In this document: positions 6,384 to 15,084 of the stretch, piece by piece
How positions within the stretch are numbered: the first letter of the stretch is position 1
How the letters are laid out: each line of letters begins with the position of its first letter
Program-made: the position numbers and the translations under genes
Notes under the pieces: generated by a model
What the model saw: the letters and a program-made list of their open reading frames with translations, nothing else
Databases searched by the model: none
What the model was told of the DNA's origin: nothing
NCBI RefSeq assembly: GCF_034931025.1
Contig: NZ_JAYGIL010000011.1
Location: forward strand, 124,001-188,000
Reading direction: 5' to 3'
Origin: Arcicella gelida
GTDB lineage: Bacteria > Bacteroidota > Bacteroidia > Cytophagales > Spirosomataceae
DNA length: 64,000 nt

Positions 6384-8921
6384 ATGTCAGAACAACATAG
6401 TAACATTATTTCGATTAACATTGAGGACGAAATGCGTGGTGCTTACATTGACTATTCAATGTCGGTTATTGTGTCTCGTGCCTTACCAGATGTCCGTGAT
6501 GGATTAAAACCAGTTCACCGCCGAGTACTTTTTGGTATGGATGAATTAGGTGTAAATTACAACAAAGCTTACAAAAAGTCAGCTCGTATCGTTGGTGAAG
6601 TAATGGGTAAATTTCACCCACATGGTGATTCCTCAGTATATGACACCATGGTTAGAATGGCTCAGGAATGGTCGTTAAGGTATCCACTTGTTGATGGTCA
6701 AGGGAACTTTGGTTCTGTTGATGGTGATTCACCTGCGGCGATGCGTTATACTGAAGCTAGATTAAAGCGAATTGCAGAAGAGCTTTTAGGTGACCTCAAT
6801 AAAGATACAGTCGATTTCCAAAATAACTTCGATGATTCTCTTCAAGAACCTACTGTACTTCCTTCAAAAATTCCCAATTTATTATTAAATGGTACTTCTG
6901 GTATTGCAGTAGGGATGGCCACCAATATGGCACCGCACAATTTAACAGAAGTAGTAGAAGGAATTATTGCCTACATTGATGATAGAGATATTACTATTGA
7001 AGGCTTAATGCAGTACATCAAAGCCCCAGATTTTCCAACGGGAGGTACTATTTATGGTGTTTCTGGTATCAAAAATGCTTTTGCTACGGGTAGAGGAAGA
7101 ATCGTAGTGCGTGGAAATGCTACTTTTGAAACATCAAAAACAGGCAAAGAACAAATTATTGTTTCTGAAATTCCTTACATGGTCAATAAAGCTTCATTGA
7201 TTAAACAATGTGCTGATTTGGTAAATGAAAAGAAAATTGAAGGAATTTCTGAAATCAGAGATGAATCTGACCGTGACGGTATGCGTATCGTTTTTGATTT
7301 GAAAAGAGATGCAGTTCCAAATGTGATTTTGAACAATCTTTACAAGCAAACAGCATTACAATCTTCATTCTCTGTAAATAATGTTTGTTTGGTAAAAGGT
7401 CGCCCTTATACGCTGACATTAAAAGATTTGATTCATTATTTCGTTGAACACAGAAACGAAGTAGTAATTCGTCGTACTCAATACGATTTGAGAGAAGCGC
7501 AAAAAAGAGCTCATATTTTAGAAGGCTTTATTATTGCCCTTGATAATTTAGATGCAGTTATTAAACTTATCCGTGAATCACGTGACCCACATACGGCTCA
7601 AATAGGTTTGATGGAACAGTTTAATCTTTCTGAGATTCAATCAAAAGCAATTCTTGAAATGCGTCTTCAACGCCTTACTGGTATGGAGCGTGACAAGATT
7701 TTGGCTGAATATGAGGAAATCAAACGTTTGATGGAAGATTTACAAGATATTTTGGATAGACCAGAACGTCAATTGCAGATCATCAAAGACGAATTGATTG
7801 AAATTAAAGAACGTTACGGTGATGCTCGTCGCACGCAAATCAACATGACAGATGATGAATTCTCGATTGAAGATATGATTGCAGATGAGGAAATGTTAAT
7901 TACTGTTTCGAATCAAGGTTATATCAAACGTACTCCAATCAGTGAATATAAGGCTCAAGGAAGGGGAGGAGTAGGTTCTCGTGCAGTAGCTACAAAAGAT
8001 AGCGATTACACAGAGCATCTATTTACTGCAACCATGCACAATTGGTTACTCTTCTTTACTGAAAGTGGAAAATGTTTCTGGTTAAGAGTATATGCTGTAC
8101 CTGAAGGACAGAAAACTGCTAAAGGAAGACCCGTTCAAAATTTAATGAATATTGAAAGTGGAGATTCAATCCGTGCAGTAATCAATGTGAAATCGCTTAC
8201 TGATCCAGATTACATCAATAATAATTTCATTGTGATGTGTACTGAAGATGGAACGATTAAGAAAACCACATTGGAAGCTTACTCTCGTCCACGTCAGAAT
8301 GGTATCATCGCTATCACGATTAGAGAAAATGATAGATTATTAGATGTTTCGTTAACGAACGGAAATAATCATATTATCATTGCAACGAATACTGGTCGTT
8401 CGGTTCGTTTTGAAGAATCACGTGTTCGTCCGATGGGTCGTTCAGCAGCTGGTGTTAAAGGTATTTGGCTTGACGAAGAAAAGCTTGATGAGAAAGCTAT
8501 TGGAATGGTTTGTATCGAAGACCCAGAAACACAACAATTATTAGTTGTTTCTGAAAAAGGCTTCGGAAAACGTTCGGATGTTGAAGATTATCGTTTAACA
8601 AACCGTGGTGGAAAAGGAGTGAAGGCACTTAATATAACTGATAAAACAGGTAACTTGGTAGCAATCAAGGAAGTAACTGATAATAATGATTTAATGATTA
8701 TTACTAAATCAGGTATTTTAATCCGTATCGCTGTAGCTGATTTACGTGTAATGGGAAGAAATACCCAAGGCGTTAAATTGATTCGTTTGAAAAATGAATC
8801 AGACGAAATCTCTTCTGTAACTAAAATTGTTAAAGATCCAGAAGAAGAAATTGTTACCGATATTACACCAGAAGCTGATGTAGATACAACATCTACTGAA
8901 GGTGAAGCAATCAAAGAATAG
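6384..8921 (+). CDS. gyrA: DNA gyrase subunit A
   Basis: Breakage-reunion subunit of gyrase, which introduces negative supercoils with GyrB using ATP. The protein is 845 residues. The N-terminal winged-helix/tower region carries the active-site tyrosine Y122 in AMRYTEARL, and numbering coincides with E. coli. The quinolone-resistance region GKFHPHGDSSVYDTMVRMAQ keeps S83 and D87, the susceptible residues. The C-terminal half consists of beta-pinwheel blades, and the GyrA box is QGRGGVGSR (about residues 530-538) instead of the enterobacterial QRRGGKG. The tail is acidic. gyrB is not in the window, so the two subunits are unlinked here, as in many Bacteroidota. Confidence 0.97.
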   Translation: MSEQHSNIISINIEDEMRGAYIDYSMSVIVSRALPDVRDGLKPVHRRVLFGMDELGVNYNKAYKKSARIVGEVMGKFHPHGDSSVYDTMVRMAQEWSLRYPLVDGQGNFGSVDGDSPAAMRYTEARLKRIAEELLGDLNKDTVDFQNNFDDSLQEPTVLPSKIPNLLLNGTSGIAVGMATNMAPHNLTEVVEGIIAYIDDRDITIEGLMQYIKAPDFPTGGTIYGVSGIKNAFATGRGRIVVRGNATFETSKTGKEQIIVSEIPYMVNKASLIKQCADLVNEKKIEGISEIRDESDRDGMRIVFDLKRDAVPNVILNNLYKQTALQSSFSVNNVCLVKGRPYTLTLKDLIHYFVEHRNEVVIRRTQYDLREAQKRAHILEGFIIALDNLDAVIKLIRESRDPHTAQIGLMEQFNLSEIQSKAILEMRLQRLTGMERDKILAEYEEIKRLMEDLQDILDRPERQLQIIKDELIEIKERYGDARRTQINMTDDEFSIEDMIADEEMLITVSNQGYIKRTPISEYKAQGRGGVGSRAVATKDSDYTEHLFTATMHNWLLFFTESGKCFWLRVYAVPEGQKTAKGRPVQNLMNIESGDSIRAVINVKSLTDPDYINNNFIVMCTEDGTIKKTTLEAYSRPRQNGIIAITIRENDRLLDVSLTNGNNHIIIATNTGRSVRFEESRVRPMGRSAAGVKGIWLDEEKLDEKAIGMVCIEDPETQQLLVVSEKGFGKRSDVEDYRLTNRGGKGVKALNITDKTGNLVAIKEVTDNNDLMIITKSGILIRIAVADLRVMGRNTQGVKLIRLKNESDEISSVTKIVKDPEEEIVTDITPEADVDTTSTEGEAIKE

Positions 8922-8942
8922 CTATTTTAAGAGAGTACTTTT

Positions 8943-8975
8943 GTAAAATCGCAATAAAATGCGATTTTACTTTTT
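8943..8975 (+). terminator. Rho-independent terminator after gyrA
   Basis: Ten-bp stem GTAAAATCGC/GCGATTTTAC (8943-8952 with 8961-8970), 8-nt loop, followed by TTTTTC. It lies 21 bp after the gyrA stop and 40 bp before the next gene. Confidence 0.8.
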
Positions 8976-9014
8976 CAATAATTTAATAAATAGAAACCAT
9001 TTCCAAACAGAACA

Positions 9015-10487
9015 ATGAAAAAAATCACACTTGCTCTTTTCGCAATACTGATGACAGCAGGAGCAGCCTCTGCTCAAATGGACAAACTTATGGTTGAGGC
9101 TAATCGTAAAACTATTTCCGATGCGGTAAAGAAAGCTGATGCGGCTGTTACTAAGAAAGATTCGGCAAAAGCTAAAACTTGGTTGACTCGTGGAGAGGCT
9201 TATTTAGACCTTGCTAATTCTCAGGACTCGGTGTTGACGAAAGGAGAACCTTTAGCAGCTTACAAAGCTGTAGAGTATTTCAAAAAAGCAATTGCCCTCG
9301 AAAAAGACGGAGCAGCTGGTGTTGCAGCCCAAAAATATCTTTTACTTACTTATGCAAAAGACGGAAAACCAGAAGTTGAAGGACAAAAAACTTTTAGTGC
9401 TTTCATGAATGGTGGTATTGCTAAATATCAAGCTAAAAACTTTGCTGGTGCTGTAAAAGATTTGCAAATGGCATCTGAAATTAGCCCTAAAGATACAACT
9501 GCAGCAATGTACACAGGTGTGATTGGTCAAATGGCGAAAGATGATGAAGCTGCAAAAGCTGGATTTGAAAAATTTCTTGATTTAGGAGGGAAGGATCCTG
9601 CAATGATTTATGCTCTAGCACAGATTTATAGAAATGAGAAAAATGAAGAAAAAGCAATTTCAACATTAGAAAAAGGGATTGCTCTTCATCCAAATAACAA
9701 AGATTTAAAGTCAGAGAAAATCAATTTACTTTTATCTTTCAAAAAGATTGATTTAGCGATTAAGGAACTTGAAAGCTCAGTAGCTAAAGGTAACAGTAAT
9801 CCTCAAGAAGTATTGAATTTAGGGATTCTTTATGAAAACAAAGCACAAGAATTTGCTCCTGAGATTCGTTCTTTAAAAGAAACTTTAGCAGATAACAATG
9901 CTGATGCTTTAAAGAAAAAAATTCAAGCACAGAAAGATAAAGTAGGAGCTTATGACGAAGAAATTAAGCGTTTGACTGACAAAATCAAGAAAGATCCAAA
10001 GAGTGCAGCGGCTTCAAAAAAACAAATTGCATCTGTAAAAGAAATGCAAAATGAACAAAAAGCTGAATTAACAAAGCTTAACGAAGAGGCTGCAAAACAA
10101 GCTTCAAGTGGAGTTAATGTAGAAGAAGTGACTAAAAAATTGGCTGATTTAGAAGCAAAACAAAAAGAAGCTAAAGAATCAGCTTTAAATTTCTACAAAA
10201 AATCATTAGACTTAGATCCTAATAACTATGATGTTAATTTCAATTTAGGAGTAATGAGCTTTAATGAAGCTGTTGAGATTAAGAAAAAAGTTGATTTGTT
10301 AGACATGGCTGCTTACAAGATAGAAGGTAAGAAAATCGAAGAGCAAGCAGACAAGAAATTCAGAGAAGCTTTACCATATTTTGAGAAAGCGTATTCAATC
10401 AAACAAGAAGATGATTTGAAATCTAGTTTGAGAAGCTTATATCAGATTTTGAAAATGGAAGATAAACTTAAAGCTTTAGGAGAATAA
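9015..10487 (+). CDS. Periplasmic TPR and coiled-coil protein
   Basis: A 490-residue exported protein: signal peptide MKKITLALFAILMTAGAASA with a cleavage site after ASA. Tetratricopeptide repeats follow at about residues 45-265 (for example AVEYFKKAIALEKD, ALAQIYRNEKNEEKAISTLE), then a lysine/glutamate-rich coiled coil at about 280-385 (TDKIKKDPKSAAASKKQIAS), then further TPRs to the end (NFYKKSLDLDPNNYDVNFNL). No catalytic motif is seen. It is probably an envelope scaffold. The gene is bounded by terminators on both sides and appears monocistronic. Confidence 0.85.
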   Translation: MKKITLALFAILMTAGAASAQMDKLMVEANRKTISDAVKKADAAVTKKDSAKAKTWLTRGEAYLDLANSQDSVLTKGEPLAAYKAVEYFKKAIALEKDGAAGVAAQKYLLLTYAKDGKPEVEGQKTFSAFMNGGIAKYQAKNFAGAVKDLQMASEISPKDTTAAMYTGVIGQMAKDDEAAKAGFEKFLDLGGKDPAMIYALAQIYRNEKNEEKAISTLEKGIALHPNNKDLKSEKINLLLSFKKIDLAIKELESSVAKGNSNPQEVLNLGILYENKAQEFAPEIRSLKETLADNNADALKKKIQAQKDKVGAYDEEIKRLTDKIKKDPKSAAASKKQIASVKEMQNEQKAELTKLNEEAAKQASSGVNVEEVTKKLADLEAKQKEAKESALNFYKKSLDLDPNNYDVNFNLGVMSFNEAVEIKKKVDLLDMAAYKIEGKKIEEQADKKFREALPYFEKAYSIKQEDDLKSSLRSLYQILKMEDKLKALGE

Positions 10488-10510
10488 ATTAAATTTACTT
10501 GTTGAAGTAA

Positions 10511-10546
10511 ATAAAAGACCTCAGTAATCTGAGGTCTTTTATTTTG
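10511..10546 (+). terminator. Rho-independent terminator
   Basis: Stem AAAAGACCTCAG/CTGAGGTCTTTT (10513-10524 with 10529-10540), TAAT tetraloop, flanked by AT pairs and followed by TATTTT. Ends the TPR gene. Confidence 0.85.
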
Positions 10547-10837
10547 TCTTAATGTGTGGAAATATTATAGGTTTTTACGTTTAAATGTTTTATTTAACAT
10601 AATGTAAATTATGAAACATTAAAATTTTATAAATTAACGCTCAATGTTGAGGTAGATAATGAAGAGTTAAGAAAGAGAGTATTTTGCATTTACGCTGATA
10701 ATTAGGATGTTATACCTATTGTGAGATTTGTAAGTGTTTTTTGTTAGGCACTGAGAATCTCATGAATATTTAAATGAATACTTCTGTCTTGAATATTTAA
10801 TTCTAAAGCAACTATATATTCAAGACAGAAAGCTTAA
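10547..10837. other. Intergenic region with two hairpins
   Basis: No gene recognised. An imperfect stem-loop pairs TGAGATT (10722-10728) with AATCTCA (10756-10762), with an inner AGTG/CACT stem. A second, perfect 15-bp inverted repeat pairs 10782-10796 with 10816-10830 (arm TTCTGTCTTGAATAT) just beyond the stop of the minus-strand pyrophosphatase gene and is its likely transcript end, although the following sequence is not T-rich. Confidence 0.45.
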
Positions 10838-11308
10838 TTATGCTGCGATAATACTTTTTAAATCAGCCGGAGAATATTTTACAGATTTAAGGACTTTGTT
10901 ATCTGAAATTCTATAGACTAAAAATTTATCTCCATCTTTTACGATTTCAGCTAAAGTGCCATCTTTTTCAAAATAAAATTTTACGGTATCTTCAGCTTCT
11001 TCATAAGTATTACAAGCCTTAGACATATTAGATCTTTGTACTTCATTGAATAATTCAACAAATTTATTGCCGAGACCAAATTCTAACACAGCACCAGAAA
11101 GGACATATTGAATATCACAAAGAGCGTCAGCAATTTCTACAATATCATTAGCTTCAATGGCTTCTTGTAATTCTTTTAGTTCTTCTGCGATAAGGCTTAC
11201 TCTTAAATTACATCGTTCTATAGAAGGAATTTGTGGAGTATCAAGAATTGGAGCTTTGAATGTACGATGAAATTCAGCAACTTGATTAAGAGAATCTATA
11301 CTTTGCAT
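10838..11308 (-). CDS. MazG-like nucleoside triphosphate pyrophosphohydrolase
   Basis: The N-terminal ~100 residues carry the all-alpha NTP pyrophosphatase signature EExxE-x(11-12)-ExxD: E42, E43 and E46 in AEELKELQEA, then E58, D61 and D65 in VEIADALCD. These residues bind the magnesium ions that position a nucleoside triphosphate for hydrolysis to monophosphate and pyrophosphate. Residues about 105-156 form a small extra domain (VKDGDKFLVYRISDNKVLKS) without a family I recognise. Substrate is probably a non-canonical or excess NTP/dNTP; related proteins act in nucleotide-pool housecleaning. It stands alone between two large intergenic regions. Confidence 0.8.
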   Translation of the reverse strand: MQSIDSLNQVAEFHRTFKAPILDTPQIPSIERCNLRVSLIAEELKELQEAIEANDIVEIADALCDIQYVLSGAVLEFGLGNKFVELFNEVQRSNMSKACNTYEEAEDTVKFYFEKDGTLAEIVKDGDKFLVYRISDNKVLKSVKYSPADLKSIIAA

Positions 11309-11893
11309 GTTTGAAATGATAATATTTTAATGAAAAATGATTTAATATTAACTAGAAAAATCTAGTTGATTATTTAGTTTTACTAATGAATTTATAAGTG
11401 TCTGAAAATTAGATACTTATAAATTCACGTGGAACACCTTGTTTTATGTGTCTGGTAATCAGTTAGTTATATTTTATTTTTTCATCTTCGTGAAACGATT
11501 TACTATAAATAATAGATAATAATTTATAGGCATATTGAAGATAATATAGTTGAATAGCTAGCTAGGTGTCAAAAGAACTAGAGTCGGATGGAAAACCGCA
11601 AGAAATTTAAAATAACTGCTGTATTGTATTCAAGTTGTATCTTAAAAAAAGAATTAGCTTCTTAAAAATAGTTTTTTTAACTCATTTTTTTTCGTTGTTT
11701 TTGATTTTAAACAGCTATTTATTTTAAATAAAACTATATCCTGATTTTTGAAATTAGAGCAAATTAAACTTAAAATTGAGCCCTATCCTATCGAATTATT
11801 GAAAGGTAATTCATCAAAATGAATTTGCTACCTCCTATTTTTTGAAGTATATATACTTTTATATATCTTCAAAAAATACAATTATCCCCTATT
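11309..11893. other. 585-bp AT-rich intergenic region with hairpins
   Basis: No coding region of substance. Visible structures: a small hairpin AACTAGA/TCTAGTT at 11350-11367; a 16-bp stem with one G-T pair (11388-11403 with 11411-11426, arm starting GAATTTATAAGTG) around a 7-nt loop; and a long stem at 11836-11878 listed separately. A somewhat less AT-rich patch at about 11560-11610 (contains GAGTCGGATGGAAAACCGCA) has no counterpart nearby and could belong to a small RNA, but I match it to no known RNA family. Confidence 0.35.
11836..11878 (-). terminator. Terminator of XRE regulator gene
   Basis: Near-perfect stem of about 19 bp (11836-11855 with 11860-11878; core TTTTTTGAAG/CTTCAAAAAA, one bulged T) with U-rich flank on the minus strand, 15 bp beyond the stop of the XRE-family gene. 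Confidence 0.7.
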
Positions 11894-12361
11894 TCAGACA
11901 GGCTTACTTTCCATGAAAGTACCATCTGTATAAAAGATTACTATCCTTTCAATTTGCTTACCAGATGGAGCTGGTGCTTCAATCTCAGGTCGCTCTGTTT
12001 TACGCCTTTGTAGGGCGTTTACAGGTGTTTGTACATACAATTGCTCTGGAGTAACATTTTTAATCGATTCTGAAGGCTTTATATCCCTGTTTGAATGTTG
12101 CCTAATTGGCTGAGAATTAACTATTTGATTACTATTTTGTACGGTATTGATATTAGGTGATTCATTGTCAAAAAGTAGCCAATCTCTATCAATGTCAGGG
12201 AATACCTTCAAAATCCTTTGTACAATGTCTAAACTTGGTTTATTTCTGCCAGAAAGAATATGAGATATGCTGCTACGTTGGATGCCAATTGCATCTGCAA
12301 AATAGCTTGGAGACAACCCTTTGTCTATTATTATTTGTTCAATTTTTTTATTTAAATCCAT
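11894..12361 (-). CDS. XRE-family helix-turn-helix regulator
   Basis: A 155-residue protein with an N-terminal HTH_XRE domain at residues about 3-60: KIEQIIIDKGLSPSYFADAI, then IQRSSISHILSGRNKPS, the recognition helix region. Residues 65-155 are polar and apparently disordered (many N, Q, P and S), ending with a short hydrophobic stretch ERIVIFYTDGTFMESKPV. Proteins with this HTH plus polar tail are common in Cytophagales, with unknown targets. The region directly upstream carries three overlapping palindromes built from TGTAAA/TTTACA half-sites, so autoregulation is likely. The upstream S1-domain gene on the same strand ends 85 bp before it. Confidence 0.85.
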   Translation of the reverse strand: MDLNKKIEQIIIDKGLSPSYFADAIGIQRSSISHILSGRNKPSLDIVQRILKVFPDIDRDWLLFDNESPNINTVQNSNQIVNSQPIRQHSNRDIKPSESIKNVTPEQLYVQTPVNALQRRKTERPEIEAPAPSGKQIERIVIFYTDGTFMESKPV

Positions 12362-12369
12362 ATTACATG

Positions 12370-12408
12370 TGTAAAATTTACATTTGTGTACAATATTGTA
12401 AATTTACA
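12370..12408 (-). promoter_or_regulatory. Palindrome cluster, likely XRE operator
   Basis: Three palindromes within 40 bp immediately upstream of the XRE-family start codon: TGTAAAATTTACA (12370-12382), TACAATATTGTA (12389-12400) and TGTAAATTTACA (12397-12408). A further TGTAAA half-site lies near 12430. The spacing and position suggest a cooperative autoregulatory operator. Confidence 0.5.
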
Positions 12409-12446
12409 TTATAGAAGTAATTAAAACAAATGTAAAGTGTATATAA

Positions 12447-13304
12447 TTACTCAGATTGAACTATGTAAATTCCATCTTCTTTTATAGAGATTTTTTTATC
12501 TTTATATAAGCCACCAATTGCTTTCTTAAAATCCTTCTTTGACATTTGTAAATTGCTATAAATGACCTCAGCATCGGTTTTGTCATTGTAAGGTAAAAAG
12601 CCTTTCTGTGCATAAAGAGATGATAATATAGATTGTTTAACATTGTCAATTCTATCAAATCCGATTTTTTCTAGTGTTAAATCTATCTTGCTATCATCCC
12701 TGATTTTTTTAATGTATCCAATTGTAAATTCCCCTAAATTGACATCTCTAAACACTTCGTTTTTGTATATAACCCCTATTTTACATTTGTTAATTAATGC
12801 TTTTATTCCAAGGTCAGTATATTCATAAGGAAGTAACTCCACTTCATCTCTTTCATTTAATGCTTGGGTAACTTCTGGAAGAAACTTATCGATTTTAGCA
12901 GATGCCACAATTCTTTGCGTCTCTTCATCAATGTATATATATACTAAATAAGATCTACCAACTGCCATTTTAGAGAGCTGTTCTCCGAAAGGAACGAACA
13001 AGTCTTTCATGAGACCCCAGTCTAGGAATACACCTAATTTACTGACATCTTTCACTTTCAAATAAGCAAATTCTCCAACAGTCGCAAAGGGTTTTAGAGT
13101 GGTTGCAATAAGTCTATCTTCAGAATCTCTGTAAATGAAGACATCTAAGAATTGTCCTATTTCTGTACCTTCTGGAACATAGACCCTGGGTATTAAAATT
13201 TCCTCACCTTCAAAGCCATCTAGGTATAAGCCAAAGTCTAATTCTTTGATGACTTGAAGTCTATTGTATTTGCCTAATTGCAAAGGAGCTACATCGTTAA
13301 TCAT
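12447..13304 (-). CDS. CvfB/YitL-like S1 RNA-binding protein
   Basis: A 285-residue protein matching the CvfB family: tandem S1-like OB folds in the first ~210 residues (GLYLDGFEGEEILIPRVYVP, then KDVSKLGVFLDWGLMKDLFV) and a C-terminal winged helix at about 225-283 (DKTDAEVIYSNLQMSKKDFK, ending IKEDGIYIV). In Staphylococcus CvfB affects virulence-factor expression and binds RNA; the role in Bacteroidota is not known. It probably acts in the cytosol on translation or RNA turnover. It is on the same strand as the XRE-family gene downstream, with the operator cluster in between. Confidence 0.85.
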   Translation of the reverse strand: MINDVAPLQLGKYNRLQVIKELDFGLYLDGFEGEEILIPRVYVPEGTEIGQFLDVFIYRDSEDRLIATTLKPFATVGEFAYLKVKDVSKLGVFLDWGLMKDLFVPFGEQLSKMAVGRSYLVYIYIDEETQRIVASAKIDKFLPEVTQALNERDEVELLPYEYTDLGIKALINKCKIGVIYKNEVFRDVNLGEFTIGYIKKIRDDSKIDLTLEKIGFDRIDNVKQSILSSLYAQKGFLPYNDKTDAEVIYSNLQMSKKDFKKAIGGLYKDKKISIKEDGIYIVQSE

Positions 13305-13424
13305 CTGATTTTAATTTAAATGTTTAATTAGAATGAATATTCAGTTTTTTCTAAAAATTACTGTTAAAAACAACTCAAATGAAATATAAGTATATATTTT
13401 CATTTCCTCTAATGTATATAGATA

Positions 13425-13464
13425 TAAGCAAAAAAGTCGTGAATTATCACGACTTTTTTGCTTA
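13425..13464 (-). terminator. Terminator of dapD
   Basis: Perfect 18-bp stem (13425-13442 with 13447-13464; core AAAAAAGTCGTGA/TCACGACTTTTTT) with an ATTA loop, 16 bp beyond the dapD stop on the minus strand. Confidence 0.85.
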
Positions 13465-13480
13465 TCAGTAATGGTTATTC

Positions 13481-14299
13481 CTAAACAACTACATTATTTT
13501 CTCTCAAAGCTTGGTTTAAAGAAGTTTTAAGATCTGTACTTTCTTTACGCTTACCAATGATAAGTGCACAAGGAACATTGTATTCTCCTGCAGCAAATTT
13601 CTTAGTAAGACTTCCAGGAATTACTACACTATTTTCTGGAACGAAACCGATATATTCAACAGGTTCAGACCCTGTAACATCTATAATTTTAGAGCTACCA
13701 GTGATTGTTACCCCTGCACCTAGTACTGCACGCTTCCCAATTCTTGCACCTTCAACGACAATACAACGTGAACCAATAAATGCACCATCCTCAATAATTA
13801 CAGGAGATGCCTGAGGTGGCTCTAAAACGCCACCAATTCCAACGCCACCACTCAAGTGAACATCTTTACCGATTTGGGCACAACTACCCACTGTAGCCCA
13901 AGTATCAACCATTGTCCCAGAATCTACATAAGCACCAATATTTACATAAGATGGCATCATGATAACTCCTTTTGCTAAAAAAGCTCCATATCTTGCTACA
14001 GCCGGTGGTACAACACGAACGCCTAAATTAGCATAATTATTTTTTAATTTCATCTTGTCGTGAAATTCAAAAATACCAACCTCTTGAACTTGCATTTGAC
14101 GAATTGGGAAATACATTACTATCGCTTTTTTTACCCATTCATTTACTGTCCAAGTACCATCTTCGTTTGGATTAGCAGTTCTTAGCTCACCTTTATCAAC
14201 TTTATCAACTACTGATTCAATAGCTTCTTTTGTTTCATCAGAAGACCTCAAACTAGGGTTTTCCCAAGCGTTTTCAATAATTTGTTTTAAATTTTCCAT
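13481..14299 (-). CDS. dapD: Tetrahydrodipicolinate N-succinyltransferase
   Basis: Transfers succinyl from succinyl-CoA to 2,3,4,5-tetrahydropyridine-2,6-dicarboxylate in the succinylase branch of lysine and diaminopimelate synthesis. The 272-residue length is standard. The N-terminal helical domain contains VNEWVKKAIVMYFPIRQMQ; the centre is a left-handed beta helix of hexapeptide repeats (GAYVDSGTMVDTWATVGSCA; GAFIGSRCIVVEGARIGKRA); and the end has PCALIIGKRKES, which contacts CoA. The gene sits alone, with a terminator behind it and a TATCTTTG octamer upstream (minus strand, 14337-14344), though no convincing -33 element accompanies it. Confidence 0.96.
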   Translation of the reverse strand: MENLKQIIENAWENPSLRSSDETKEAIESVVDKVDKGELRTANPNEDGTWTVNEWVKKAIVMYFPIRQMQVQEVGIFEFHDKMKLKNNYANLGVRVVPPAVARYGAFLAKGVIMMPSYVNIGAYVDSGTMVDTWATVGSCAQIGKDVHLSGGVGIGGVLEPPQASPVIIEDGAFIGSRCIVVEGARIGKRAVLGAGVTITGSSKIIDVTGSEPVEYIGFVPENSVVIPGSLTKKFAAGEYNVPCALIIGKRKESTDLKTSLNQALRENNVVV

Positions 14300-15020
14300 T
14301 TAAATATTTTGAATATCGTTACTTATAATTAGTGTGCAAAGATAAACTGTTTTTATACAAAGTCAGAGAATTTCTACAGATTAGAAAGAATATTTTAGCT
14401 TATATCTCTATTCATTGTAAGTATTTAAAATATTTATCCCGTTCTTGTAATGTACAATTCTTTACTTTATATAAATGTGTTTAAGTATCTGATTTTTATT
14501 ACATTATGTTTATTTTAAAATTTATTGAAAACAATTGGCAGAATATTATTTGGTGGTATTTTTACTCAATTTTATGACAGTTTGTCATAACAGATAAACT
14601 AGATTTATTTGTTCAAGATAAAATAACCAATTTTATAGTTATTCATCATAGTGTTTGCATTATATCATTTAACTATCTACGAGGGAATAAATGAGAGTTC
14701 TCTTATAGTTTCCATTGTAACTTAAGTAATTCGGTGATAGTAATGTTACTCCTATCCCATTACTATTTACATGGTCTAATTTGTAGTTTTTTCATTTGTA
14801 TAGATCTCATTCTTAAAACTAAAGGCTTTACACTCTTAGCTTTAAGAATCTATTTTACATCATATATCTCCAGAAAACTTGTATTTAAAGCAAAGATGTA
14901 TTAGTAACTTAAAATAAATTAGCTACTATTTTTAGTAAATTAAATGAAATTTTTGAGATTTTACTAAAAATATTACCTGTTATTACTAAACAACTTGCTA
15001 ATATTATGTATTGAAAACAC
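14300..15020. other. Long intergenic region upstream of gap
   Basis: More than 700 bp between divergent dapD and gap without a recognisable gene. It contains the operator-like palindrome TTATGACA-N3-TGTCATAA at 14572-14590 and a perfect 13-bp inverted repeat (14927-14939 with 14960-14972, arm TATTTTTAGTAAA, 20-nt loop) about 50 bp upstream of the gap promoter. The rest is simply AT-rich. Confidence 0.45.
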
Positions 15021-15051
15021 TTGTATTATTATTCTTAAAACTCTACTTTTG
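15021..15051 (+). promoter_or_regulatory. Promoter of gap
   Basis: TTG (15021-15023), 20-nt spacer, TACTTTTG (15044-15051): an exact match to the Bacteroidota -7 consensus TAnnTTTG with correct spacing. Predicted start near 15058, leaving a leader of about 27 nt before the ATG at 15085. Confidence 0.7.
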
Positions 15052-15084
15052 TACTGTAGATTTAATCATTATCCCTTATTTAAA

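Noticed and set aside
11560..11610. Riboswitch or known small RNA in the 11.3-11.9 kb gap
   Set aside because: No match to the consensus of any family I could recall; kept only as a note in the intergenic entry.
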